DNA of 64,000 nucleotides from Hespellia sp. (lineage in GTDB: Bacteria > Bacillota > Clostridia > Lachnospirales > Lachnospiraceae): NCBI GenBank assembly GCA_022790755.1, contig JAAVXR010000030.1, positions 1 through 64,000 on the forward strand, in the 5' to 3' direction. Positions within the stretch are counted from its first letter, which is position 1. Every line of letters starts with the position of its first letter. This document shows, piece by piece, positions 1 through 8,163 of this stretch. Both the position numbers and the translations under genes were made by a program. The notes under the pieces were generated by a model that worked only from the letters and a program-made list of their open reading frames with translations, did not search any database and was not told where the DNA came from.

Positions 1-435
1 ATTCCAGTTAAGCGGAAATCCATTCTCATACATAAAATATGTATCCTCGTCATACCAACACTTATGAATCTCCTGGTCTATAAAACGCATTTCCTCTTCT
101 GTCACCTGTAAGATATTTGATTTATCAATATGTAGTTGTTGTAGTTGTCGTATCATTTTTTCCGAGTTTTGTGGACTTGAAATAATCCATAACGCCTCTA
201 AATTTAATTTTTTTGCTACTTCAGGAGAAACTATTCTTATTCCTTTGTATTTTTTTTCATATTTCTCTTTATTGTTATCTGCAAAACATAGTACTTTTTT
301 TTCTTTTTTTCTCCTTTTTAAAAATCGATATATTGATTTTCCATACTTTCCGCATCCAAATATAATAACAGAATCTCTTTTATTCATTTTTGATAAAATA
401 GCCCTATTATCTATATCTATTTTCTTACGTATCAA
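1..435 (-). CDS. Partial CDS (runs off left edge): protein with N-terminal Rossmann/PglD-like nucleotide-binding domain, likely glycan-modification enzyme
   Basis: Minus-strand translation from a TTG start at 433-435 (preceded by AAAGGGG) is open to the window edge: ...NKRDSVIIFGCGKYGKSIYRFLKRRKKEKKVLCFADNNKEKYEKKYKGIRIVSPEVAKK...; N-terminus resembles that of the next gene. Confidence 0.6.
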   Translation of the reverse strand, partial: MIRKKIDIDNRAILSKMNKRDSVIIFGCGKYGKSIYRFLKRRKKEKKVLCFADNNKEKYEKKYKGIRIVSPEVAKKLNLEALWIISSPQNSEKMIRQLQQLHIDKSNILQVTEEEMRFIDQEIHKCWYDEDTYFMYENGFPLNWN

Positions 436-461
436 TTTAGAAATATCCCCTTTCGTTACCC

Positions 462-1751
462 CTATTTATCCAATAAAAGCTCTATTATCATATCCACATT
501 TTTTGTAAACTCACCGTCATCATATATATATTGAATTGCATTCTCCGATATATTTTCACAATGTATGTCAAAGTATTCCTTTTGAGTATTATGCCAATCT
601 ACCATCGTATCTCTAAAAATGATGATTTGCTTACACTGTGATTGTCCCGCTATATCGCATAACCCACTTCTTAAAGCTACAAAGTGACCTGCAAATTCCA
701 GGTAATTACTAATCTGATGGAACGGAATTTTTAATCCAATACTTCCCCTAATTGGTCTTTGATCTCCGGCAATATTTGTAAACACACGGTATTCCATTTT
801 TAATAAGCTTCTTGTCAACAGCTCCCAAAACTGATAAGGAAGCTCTGGAATTGTATTCGCGTATGGCGCCAATATTATGCTTCTATTTTTGATTAGTCCT
901 TTCTTTGTTAATTCTTCCTCGTCTAAATATTCATCTCGAATGGATGGGAATTGCACTTGATAAGAGTCTAATCTAAAAAAATATTTTGCCCAAAATTTCG
1001 GAAAGGGAATCTTCTTATATCTGGCCATCGTATCCAATGTAGCGATACAACTACATACCACTATATTGGGATTTTCTATTTCAAAAAGTAATAGATATTT
1101 AACAAATGCATCCATCTCCTCTTTCGAAATCATTAAAACATTTTCTATTCCAAACAATTTTGCTACTCTATGTACACCCTCGGAAGCGACTACAATTTTT
1201 ACATCAGAAGATTTTATTTTTGTTTTATATGCCTGAAAATATAAACCACCCGCAAATATATCTCCTAATGCGTCTAAATAGATAATCAAATTTTGATTCT
1301 TTTTTAGGTTTTCATAAACAGCGGCACCCTTGGTTATTTTTTCTATTTCTGAATCATAATTTTGATCCAGCCAGAATTTTTTCTCATTTTGGTTCTTTTC
1401 TTCATAACTCAAAAGATCCACCAAACTTACACTCACCACACTCCCAGATAAAAGCTGGAGCTGCGCTCTCATACTTTTTTCATATTTAGATGCAATTAAT
1501 ACAAGTGTTTCCTCTTCTTCCCATTCAATGTTCTCCGGCGCTAATATTGGAATACCATAGGCATTGTTGCCTTGCTTCTCTTCATCGTTATCAATAATGC
1601 CGCATATACTATAACCTTCCTGATAAAGAAAATTATTAATGTATTGAGTATAACCATTATAGCCAAATACAAAAATTCTCTTCTGATCAAACTTTTTTTG
1701 GAAAGCCAGTTCTTCTATTTTTGATCGAATCAAGTTTTCAATTTGACCCAA
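462..1751 (-). CDS. Putative glycosyltransferase / glycan-modification protein with N-terminal PglD-like Rossmann domain
   Basis: 429 aa ORF; N-term RIFVFGYNGYTQYINNFLYQEGYSICGIIDNDEEKQGNNAYGIPIL; C-term resembles GT9/GT-B-like fold; TTG start with GGGAGGAG RBS; overlaps previous gene. Confidence 0.6.
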   Translation of the reverse strand: MGQIENLIRSKIEELAFQKKFDQKRIFVFGYNGYTQYINNFLYQEGYSICGIIDNDEEKQGNNAYGIPILAPENIEWEEEETLVLIASKYEKSMRAQLQLLSGSVVSVSLVDLLSYEEKNQNEKKFWLDQNYDSEIEKITKGAAVYENLKKNQNLIIYLDALGDIFAGGLYFQAYKTKIKSSDVKIVVASEGVHRVAKLFGIENVLMISKEEMDAFVKYLLLFEIENPNIVVCSCIATLDTMARYKKIPFPKFWAKYFFRLDSYQVQFPSIRDEYLDEEELTKKGLIKNRSIILAPYANTIPELPYQFWELLTRSLLKMEYRVFTNIAGDQRPIRGSIGLKIPFHQISNYLEFAGHFVALRSGLCDIAGQSQCKQIIIFRDTMVDWHNTQKEYFDIHCENISENAIQYIYDDGEFTKNVDMIIELLLDK

Positions 1752-2298
1752 AGTTATACTCCTCCCTTAATCCTTTCAAAAAATATAAGGATATCGCAAC
1801 ATACTCTTCTAAAGTAAAAGCTCCTTTTTTCAAAAATTCTCCTACAGGCGGATTATAGCCATCCTTTTCCGTCAAAAATATGATTCTTGTGTCGGGAAAT
1901 TCTTTCATGTGAAATAAGTTGAGATATTCCGCTATATTTTGTAAATCATTCTCTTCACAAACTCTCACTTTTCCGCCCGCTTCTGTAAAAGCTTCCGAAT
2001 ACTTTTCATTATCCAACAGAATATACACATTATTTTTGTGATAAAGCTTTATAAAATCTGGTAAATACTTTACCCCGTAATTGAGACATAATTCATTATC
2101 TGTTAACACTAAAAGAAAAGTAGTATCCAAATTCAGAACTTTCGTTTTCATTTTCTTTTGAAATATTTCTTTCCCTTTTCTTATCTTCAAGATTCTATCT
2201 TCAAAATCGTTATCCACTAATTTTGCTTCTCCTATCAGTGATCTTTTTCTATATCGTTTCACTGTCTTTAAATCTGATGTTTGTACAATGATCAACAC
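1738..2298 (-). CDS. Hypothetical protein
   Basis: 186 aa ORF, translationally overlapping with both neighbours in a same-strand operon; no family recognised. Confidence 0.6.
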   Translation of the reverse strand: MLIIVQTSDLKTVKRYRKRSLIGEAKLVDNDFEDRILKIRKGKEIFQKKMKTKVLNLDTTFLLVLTDNELCLNYGVKYLPDFIKLYHKNNVYILLDNEKYSEAFTEAGGKVRVCEENDLQNIAEYLNLFHMKEFPDTRIIFLTEKDGYNPPVGEFLKKGAFTLEEYVAISLYFLKGLREEYNFGSN

Positions 2299-3533
2299 AA
2301 TAAATCATAAATTTTTTTTCCAACATTTCGTTTTTCGTATCTGTCATTTCTTTGCACTCTTGTATTTATGAAATATTCTAATGGCACTCTCATTTCTGGT
2401 AATTTTATATTTTCTTTTTCCGACTCTAAACATACGTCCTCAAAATATTGCTCTACTGCTCTTATTTCATCTTCCCAATAAATAAAAAACTTCTGATTTT
2501 CGTTCGTCTCCACGTTATATTCATACCAAGAAAAATCATCTCCACTTAAAAATGACAAATGCTTATCCTGATATCTAACCGCCATCACTCTCCACGCCAT
2601 CCAAAATGGACTTCTGGAATCTGAAATCAACCATTCTGCCATTCTTTTCTTTTCAATCTTTCCATCATTTTTATCTAATACATATATGTGCGCCGCTGCA
2701 AGCGGCATTAAAAATATTTTTGAATCTGTACACACCGGAGCATAAAACGGATCGTATATATTTTCATCCATATCCTCTATAAAAAACTCTTCCATACTCT
2801 CTATTCTTCTGTTCCAATGCGCTACTACATTTGTTCCTCTTTCTTTTCCAACCAACCAGATATTTTCTCCATCTGTTGATGAAAGTCCACCTATCCCTTT
2901 CGTAGAAATCTTTAATTCCCTGATCTTCGTATGCGATGATTTTAAATTCAACTCTAATACTGCTTTCATACTGCTTATTGAAAGCAACGCCACATCTCCA
3001 CTAATAATATGTCCATCGGAAAAATAACCACATGTATCTTCTTCCTTAATATTTTTTTCTATCGCTTCCACCCAATCTGTAATATATTCTACCTGCATTG
3101 ATTTCGTATCCAGCTTAATAATTGCAGGATATGAATATCCGATCAAATAGACATTAAAATTATGATGAAAAACATTCCAGAATTTTATTTCCTGTTGACT
3201 CATTTTATAATGTCGTTTCAAAGGTCTCAGCGGTATATATGTAATGAAGTCCTCTTCCAGATCATAAACTGCAATTTTATCTGCCATTCCTGGTGAGAAT
3301 ATCAATTTATTTTCCACTTTCTCCACACAGCAATACAATAATTGTTTACTTAACGGCTCCCCATCAAACACTCTACAAATCCTTGCTTTTCGTGTTTTCT
3401 TATCCACCTCGCAAATCCCATTTCGATTCGCCAAAGCCATCCAGATCTTTCCGCCCTCTTCCACCATATTCATCGCCGCAGGTCTGAAATATATTCCATT
3501 GTATGTTTTCAAATTATTTTTGATTTCTCTCAT
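2292..3533 (-). CDS. Hypothetical protein, repeat-containing, likely beta-propeller
   Basis: 413 aa ORF with recurring blade-like segments (GGKIWMALANRNGICEVDKKTR, ENIWLVGKERGTNVVAHW, DSKIFLMPLAAAHIYVLDKNDGK). Confidence 0.6.
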   Translation of the reverse strand: MREIKNNLKTYNGIYFRPAAMNMVEEGGKIWMALANRNGICEVDKKTRKARICRVFDGEPLSKQLLYCCVEKVENKLIFSPGMADKIAVYDLEEDFITYIPLRPLKRHYKMSQQEIKFWNVFHHNFNVYLIGYSYPAIIKLDTKSMQVEYITDWVEAIEKNIKEEDTCGYFSDGHIISGDVALLSISSMKAVLELNLKSSHTKIRELKISTKGIGGLSSTDGENIWLVGKERGTNVVAHWNRRIESMEEFFIEDMDENIYDPFYAPVCTDSKIFLMPLAAAHIYVLDKNDGKIEKKRMAEWLISDSRSPFWMAWRVMAVRYQDKHLSFLSGDDFSWYEYNVETNENQKFFIYWEDEIRAVEQYFEDVCLESEKENIKLPEMRVPLEYFINTRVQRNDRYEKRNVGKKIYDLLC

Positions 3534-3744
3534 CTCCTATTTTCTTCTCATCCTATTCTTCTCAATGAATACGATTAATTACCACTCTATACATTTTCCC
3601 TAAATCTCTTCTATTCTCATTTTCACGAACACATATACTTCCAGATATTTTGTGTAGAAGAAATGTCCTCCTCCAATACCCATATAACTTTCTCTTCTAT
3701 ACTTTGAACACATTCTCCCCTATACTCTTTCATTTGAAATAAGA

Positions 3745-4060
3745 CACATTGGTCACTCCCAAAGATCTCTCCCTGGAAATGATGCGAAAGATACTTTCGC
3801 TTCGCTCCCTGCTACATCATGCCTCCGCATGTTCACAGGGTCCTGGCATACCCAATACGCAGTTTCCAGATACAAGAACATATACTCGCAAATACACACT
3901 CTTAGTCTGATTTTTCTACCTTCTAACGCCGTTTGAGCCATAAGGCCTTTTTTATATCATGAACCCGCCTTTTAGTCCTCACGGTAAAACCCCAGTTCAT
4001 CGCCGAAATTCATCTAAATGGCTGTCCTTATGATCGATACACATTCCCATACAGAACCCC
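3745..4060 (-). ncRNA. Candidate structured RNA at the 3' end of the TnpB-like gene (omega/guide-RNA-like)
   Basis: Directly downstream of the tnpB-like stop codon (4028-4030); contains GCGAAAG/CTTTCGC (3784-3800), CCCTG/CAGGG enclosing CATGC/GCATG (3807-3840), GCGTA/TATGC (3846-3860) and ATGAAC/GTTCAT (3959-4000) stems; no convincing ORF. Boundaries approximate. Confidence 0.5.
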
Positions 4061-5359
4061 GTCCCCCTGCCCCCGTTTCTTTACATTGCGGGCAGTATTC
4101 ATCTTCTCCTCCGCCTCATATCCACATTGCAGACAGACAAATTTTCCATCGTTCTTCTCTCCGATCGCGCCGCAATCACTGCACTCCCGACTGATATCCT
4201 TCCCCAGCACTTCCACGATTTCCACCGCATGTTCTTTACACTTCTGCTGCAGTCGTTTGCGGATATACCCTCGCTGCCACTGAGAGACCGAATAATTGAT
4301 TTTCTTATTTTTTCCGCCTCCTTGCGGCTTTGGCAATCTCACCATATAGACTGTCTGCGGCTTTTCTTTCTGCAGGAATTCATTCAACTCATGGTTGATA
4401 TAGCTGTGCAGTTGTTCCTCCATTCGCCTCTTCTTCGCAGAATACTTCTTCCGACCGGGATTGCTCTCCCGATTGCGATGGTACATTCTCGTCTGTTCAC
4501 GCAGCCAGTCCGCATATTCCATCTGATATTCCCCCAGTTCTTCCCCATAGGAGTGACCCCCATCTGTAGTCAACATTGTACGCATTCCACAGGAAACACC
4601 GACCTGATTCTGATAATTTTCATGACTACGAATACTCACCTGAATCGGTACATGAATCTCGATTCTTTGTTCCTCCGGATGAAGCTTGATATAAAGCTGA
4701 GTGGTGTAACGATTATTGTCTGTCAACGGCACGAAAACCCTTTTGCGCTTCTCCTTGATGGAAATGTAAATCCCATGATCTGCATACCGGTATGCACGCT
4801 CTGCAATCGAAAATCCATCCGCCGCATCGGTATGTAATTTCCCGTGAATTCTTCGGACTTTTCTGCATAGATAGCGATGCAGCTTTTCCGGATCCACTCG
4901 TTCCGCCAATGCTTCATATTGCTCTTGAATCTCTTTTTTCAGTGTAATTGGACGTTGATTCAATACCGCCTCAAACGCATTATTTACTTTCAAAAGGAAT
5001 CGAAGATAATGCTTTTCCTCCTGACTCAGCTCTTCATTCTTGCTGACTGCTCGCTGGATATCAGACTTTGTTTTGGTCCATTGACTTTTGATATCCTTCA
5101 ACGCGTCAAACACCGCCAGATAGAAGTACACCGACGGCATTCCGAGTTTCTCCCGCAAACCACTTTCCGTCATTTCATTTTGTACCGTGTACCCCGGATA
5201 TAATTTGGCAAGACCAGTTATCCCGCCAAAACGAAAATATACGACATTCTTTACTCGTTTATAATCCTCCGCAACATCCTGGAGTTTCTGCATATTTATC
5301 TCCGAAATTGGCTCTTTATTGTACTGATGAATTGTCTTACATGCTTTCTCTGTCAGCAT
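4028..5359 (-). CDS. TnpB-family (IS200/IS605 OrfB) protein, predicted nuclease-dead
   Basis: 443 aa, GGAGG RBS; TnpB-like C-terminal architecture: RuvC-I region QVGVSCGMRTMLTTDGG, RuvC-II region TVYMVRLPKP, zinc ribbon CSDCG-x12-CLQCG, RuvC-III region EEKMNTARNV. Expected D/E/D residues are not present at the aligned positions. Confidence 0.85.
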   Translation of the reverse strand: MLTEKACKTIHQYNKEPISEINMQKLQDVAEDYKRVKNVVYFRFGGITGLAKLYPGYTVQNEMTESGLREKLGMPSVYFYLAVFDALKDIKSQWTKTKSDIQRAVSKNEELSQEEKHYLRFLLKVNNAFEAVLNQRPITLKKEIQEQYEALAERVDPEKLHRYLCRKVRRIHGKLHTDAADGFSIAERAYRYADHGIYISIKEKRKRVFVPLTDNNRYTTQLYIKLHPEEQRIEIHVPIQVSIRSHENYQNQVGVSCGMRTMLTTDGGHSYGEELGEYQMEYADWLREQTRMYHRNRESNPGRKKYSAKKRRMEEQLHSYINHELNEFLQKEKPQTVYMVRLPKPQGGGKNKKINYSVSQWQRGYIRKRLQQKCKEHAVEIVEVLGKDISRECSDCGAIGEKNDGKFVCLQCGYEAEEKMNTARNVKKRGQGDGVLYGNVYRS

Positions 5360-5437
5360 TCATTCCTCCAATTTTCTTTTCTGAGCTTCTGAAATCACAA
5401 AAAATACAATTTTACACGGTTTTTACCTAACTCTGAA

Positions 5438-5476
5438 CTTACAGAAAACTATACATTTTAGTAAGTTTTTTTCTTG
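5438..5476 (+). terminator. Hairpin plus T-run upstream of the TnpB-like gene (role uncertain)
   Basis: AACTTAC-agaaaactatacatttta-GTAAGTT followed by TTTTTTC. Confidence 0.45.
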
Positions 5477-5509
5477 GACAATTTCCACAAAAAACAAAGC
5501 TTATTTTTA

Positions 5510-5537
5510 TTGACTTTTTGCCGATATTTAATATAAG
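5510..5537 (+). promoter_or_regulatory. Sigma70-like promoter divergent from the TnpB-like gene
   Basis: TTGACT (5510-5515), 16 nt spacer, TATAAG (5532-5537). Confidence 0.45.
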
Positions 5538-5561
5538 ATATATACTAAGAAACAAAAAAAG

Positions 5562-5600
5562 AAAGTTTGCCAAAATGTATACGTTTTGGCAAACTTTTTT
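5562..5600. terminator. Near-perfect palindrome / intrinsic terminator-like hairpin
   Basis: AAAGTTTGCCAAAA (5562-5575) / TTTTGGCAAACTTT (5584-5597) with T-runs on both strands. Confidence 0.7.
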
Positions 5601-5767
5601 CCATAATAAAAATATGCCATTAATAGCTATTTTTCAGAACATAGATTATATTTTACAAACAAGAAAATATCCAGAATACGGATTAGAAACAATTTAGATG
5701 AAAATGACTGAAAAATCTGGTCTCTCTGAATTTAAAAAATGTGCAAATCACCTTTAAATGCAATAAA

Positions 5768-5795
5768 GGAGCGGGATTTATAAAATCCCACTCCA
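5768..5795 (-). terminator. Intrinsic terminator of the mutarotase-like gene
   Basis: Minus strand GGAGTGGGAT-TTTATAA-ATCCCGCTCC followed by TTTATT. Confidence 0.6.
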
Positions 5796-5843
5796 ACTAT
5801 TGACTTAGAACCCCAAACTCACACGAAAACCAAATCCTTACGT

Positions 5844-6491
5844 CTATGTGTGCCATGCAAGGCGCTTCACCGCCGAGTGATGTTCCCCGGTCAGCCAATC
5901 CACATCATTGGTGATCCAATCCATGATTTCCAACTGGCGCGTCTCCCAGTCAATGGTAGTCTGTCTGGAAGCTTCCGTCTCCTCCAACTCCATGGTCGTA
6001 TCAATCTCGTTATAACCAAAAATATATCCGCCTGCACACCAGATACTGAAATTGCTGTCCGGCCCCGGATCCACTTTTCCGCCCCGGCTGGCGGCAAGCT
6101 CGTCATGTCTCCTTTTATACTCCTCCTCGCAGCCCGGTTTTAATTTCGTCATAAACACTCTGTGGCGAATCAGTTCCTTACATTCTCTCACCACGCCATA
6201 GTTCTGATACATCAGACGCATCTCTTCTCCCGGAGTGGAAATCCAACAAAACGTATCTTCCATTTTCTGTATCAGCGTATCTCTGATACTGCTCTCCTCG
6301 TCGGACAATACCGCTTCATCGGCCGTCTCATAGTACCCAAAAATCAAGTCCCCGGCATTCCAGATACTAAAATTCCTCACGCTGTTTCTGTCCAGGAATC
6401 CAGTCAGTTCCGGCCAGATTTCTCCGAGACATTTCCGATACGCATTCATTTGTCCCTCTTTTACTTTCATTGCAAATCCATGTCGTTCCAT
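5844..6491 (-). CDS. Two-domain L-rhamnose mutarotase-like protein
   Basis: 215 aa; two repeats with RHxxxMxxKxG....Y...H and NFSIW.aG.yIFGY motifs (NFSIWNAGDLIFGYYE and NFSIWCAGGYIFGYNE). Confidence 0.7.
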   Translation of the reverse strand: MERHGFAMKVKEGQMNAYRKCLGEIWPELTGFLDRNSVRNFSIWNAGDLIFGYYETADEAVLSDEESSIRDTLIQKMEDTFCWISTPGEEMRLMYQNYGVVRECKELIRHRVFMTKLKPGCEEEYKRRHDELAASRGGKVDPGPDSNFSIWCAGGYIFGYNEIDTTMELEETEASRQTTIDWETRQLEIMDWITNDVDWLTGEHHSAVKRLAWHT

Positions 6492-6528
6492 TTGTCTCCT
6501 CCTTTTCTTTTTCTTTCTTGAATTAATT

Positions 6529-6745
6529 TAGACAACTGCAAAAAACATAACCTTGCTGAATATTCTGATAATATCTTCTGTGAAAATCCATTTTGCGCCA
6601 TGGAATCAAGACCATAGAAGGCTGGAGGGCCATCCCCGACTGCCTTCTGTTCCCCTGGGCTTGATGAAATGTTCGGCGCAGTCGGATTTGAGCAGAATAT
6701 ATTATCAGAATATTCTCCTAGTTTGGAGGTTCGCAATTGCCTGCT
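6529..6745. repeat. Large imperfect palindromic element A
   Basis: GAATATTCTGATAATAT (6558-6574) is a perfect 17-nt inverted match to 6699-6715; inner hairpin AGAAGGC...GCCTTCT; outer arms also partly complementary. Confidence 0.75.
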
Positions 6746-6797
6746 AAATTCCGTTACAAGATTCGAATATCAAAGAATACTTTCTCAAAGTGTACCC

Positions 6798-7032
6798 GGC
6801 AAATTGCACAAAATGTGTTCGGAATTGTGACTGCGCAGGAGCTTAGGGCTTCTTAATGTTCTGCCAAACCACAGCAATTCGGCGGCACGGATGCCGACGA
6901 AAGCCCGATCTGCGCCACGGACGGCGCATTGAGGGCGGTTGCGTCCCCTTTTCAATATTTTCATCAGAACATTTTAGAAGCGCTTAGATCCGTAGCTCGG
7001 AACAATGAAGAATACGTTTTGTGCAATTTGCC
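6798..7032. repeat. Large imperfect palindromic element B
   Basis: GGCAAATTGCACAAAA (6798-6813) perfectly complementary to 7017-7032; inner GCTTCTTAATGTTCTG / CAGAACATTTTAGAAGC; apical hairpin TGCGCC-ACGGAC-GGCGCA. Confidence 0.8.
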
Positions 7033-7101
7033 TCTACCAATTAGAAAAAGACACTTTTGACACCCGAACCACTATAGATAAATGCGAAACAAATAAGTAC
7101 T

Positions 7102-7983
7102 CTATTTCAACTGCCGAATAAAAGCGAGCGGTGTCATATGATATTTTTTCTTAAACGCTCTGTGAAAATAGGAAAGATTATGAAATCCAACCGACAGAGA
7201 GACTTCCAAAATCGAAGTGTTTCCCTGCTCAAATAGTTCCACGGCCTTCTCCAGACGCAAATTATTGATATATTCCACGCAAGTCATACTCATGTGCTTC
7301 TTAAAAAATCGCATAAAATGATATTCACTGAAATAGCAAAGTTTCGCCAACTCCGCAACTGAAATTGTCTCTGCATAATTCTGTTCAATATAATCCAATA
7401 CCTGTTTTAATTTATCGGACGACACCCGAACGTCGGAGGCAGTCTGTTTTTCGCTGTATGGGAGCAGAAGAAAAATGACCTGCAAAAGCAATGATTTCAA
7501 CGCAAGCTCATATCCCCTGGCAGCATCGTTATACAACGTGGTAATCTGGTCAAAAATGTTTCGAAGCAGATCGTATACAGGCTCTTTCCGTGTGATGAGA
7601 CACGGCATCGAAATTTCCTGATTCATGATCGGTGTGAGGTAACGCGTAGAACAGACATCTGTGGAATTTCCGCCCAAAAAATTCATATGAAACACGTAGG
7701 TTTCCGAAAGAACCTCCTCACTTACACCGCATGAAATTGCATGAAGAACCAACGGCGGAATAAACAAAAGATCTCCTTCTTTTACCTCATAATCTGTTAA
7801 ATCCACCTGATAAGAACAAGCGCCTTTCGTAATCAACGTAAGCTCGGCCTCTTCGTGCCAATGTGTTGTAACCACCGGATACTCCACAGAAAGTCTAGTA
7901 ATATATTTTTGTACCGGAAAAGAGGCTTCACCGTGTTTTGCATTTTCTTTTTGTTCTATGGCAAGTGAACGCAGCTTTTTCAT
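7102..7983 (-). CDS. AraC-family transcriptional regulator (cupin + HTH)
   Basis: 293 aa; N-term cupin (HWHEEAELTLITKGACSYQVD) and C-term AraC HTH (SVAELAKLCYFSEYHFMRFFKKHMSMTCVEYINNLRLEKA...VGFHNLSYFHRAFKKKYHMTPLAF). Confidence 0.92.
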   Translation of the reverse strand: MKKLRSLAIEQKENAKHGEASFPVQKYITRLSVEYPVVTTHWHEEAELTLITKGACSYQVDLTDYEVKEGDLLFIPPLVLHAISCGVSEEVLSETYVFHMNFLGGNSTDVCSTRYLTPIMNQEISMPCLITRKEPVYDLLRNIFDQITTLYNDAARGYELALKSLLLQVIFLLLPYSEKQTASDVRVSSDKLKQVLDYIEQNYAETISVAELAKLCYFSEYHFMRFFKKHMSMTCVEYINNLRLEKAVELFEQGNTSILEVSLSVGFHNLSYFHRAFKKKYHMTPLAFIRQLK

Positions 7984-8163
7984 AGTCCCTCCACAAAAGC
8001 AATATTGTGCAATAACATGCTAAAATACTGCAAGAAAATGAAAGTGATACATCTTATAATAGCAGTATAATACATCTCAGCCCAGTGCTCAACAGATTTA
8101 TTCATAAACTGAAAACAAAGGAAATAAAGCAGTGGAGACCAAGCACAAAATGGAGGGAACATT

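Noticed and set aside
245-508. 87-aa plus-strand ORF
   Set aside because: Low-complexity Phe/Ser/Leu translation antisense to the partial minus-strand CDS 1-435; spurious.
3753-3941. 62-aa minus-strand ORF downstream of the TnpB-like gene
   Set aside because: No usable RBS and overlaps ordered RNA stems; better explained as part of the structured RNA.
4028-5359. Ordinary active IS200/IS605 insertion sequence
   Set aside because: No tnpA nearby, no recognisable IS ends bounding the gene, and RuvC catalytic residues appear substituted.
6553-6747. Small ORFs within the 6.5-7.0 kb intergenic region
   Set aside because: They fall inside the palindromic elements and translate the hairpin arms; no RBS or family similarity recognised.
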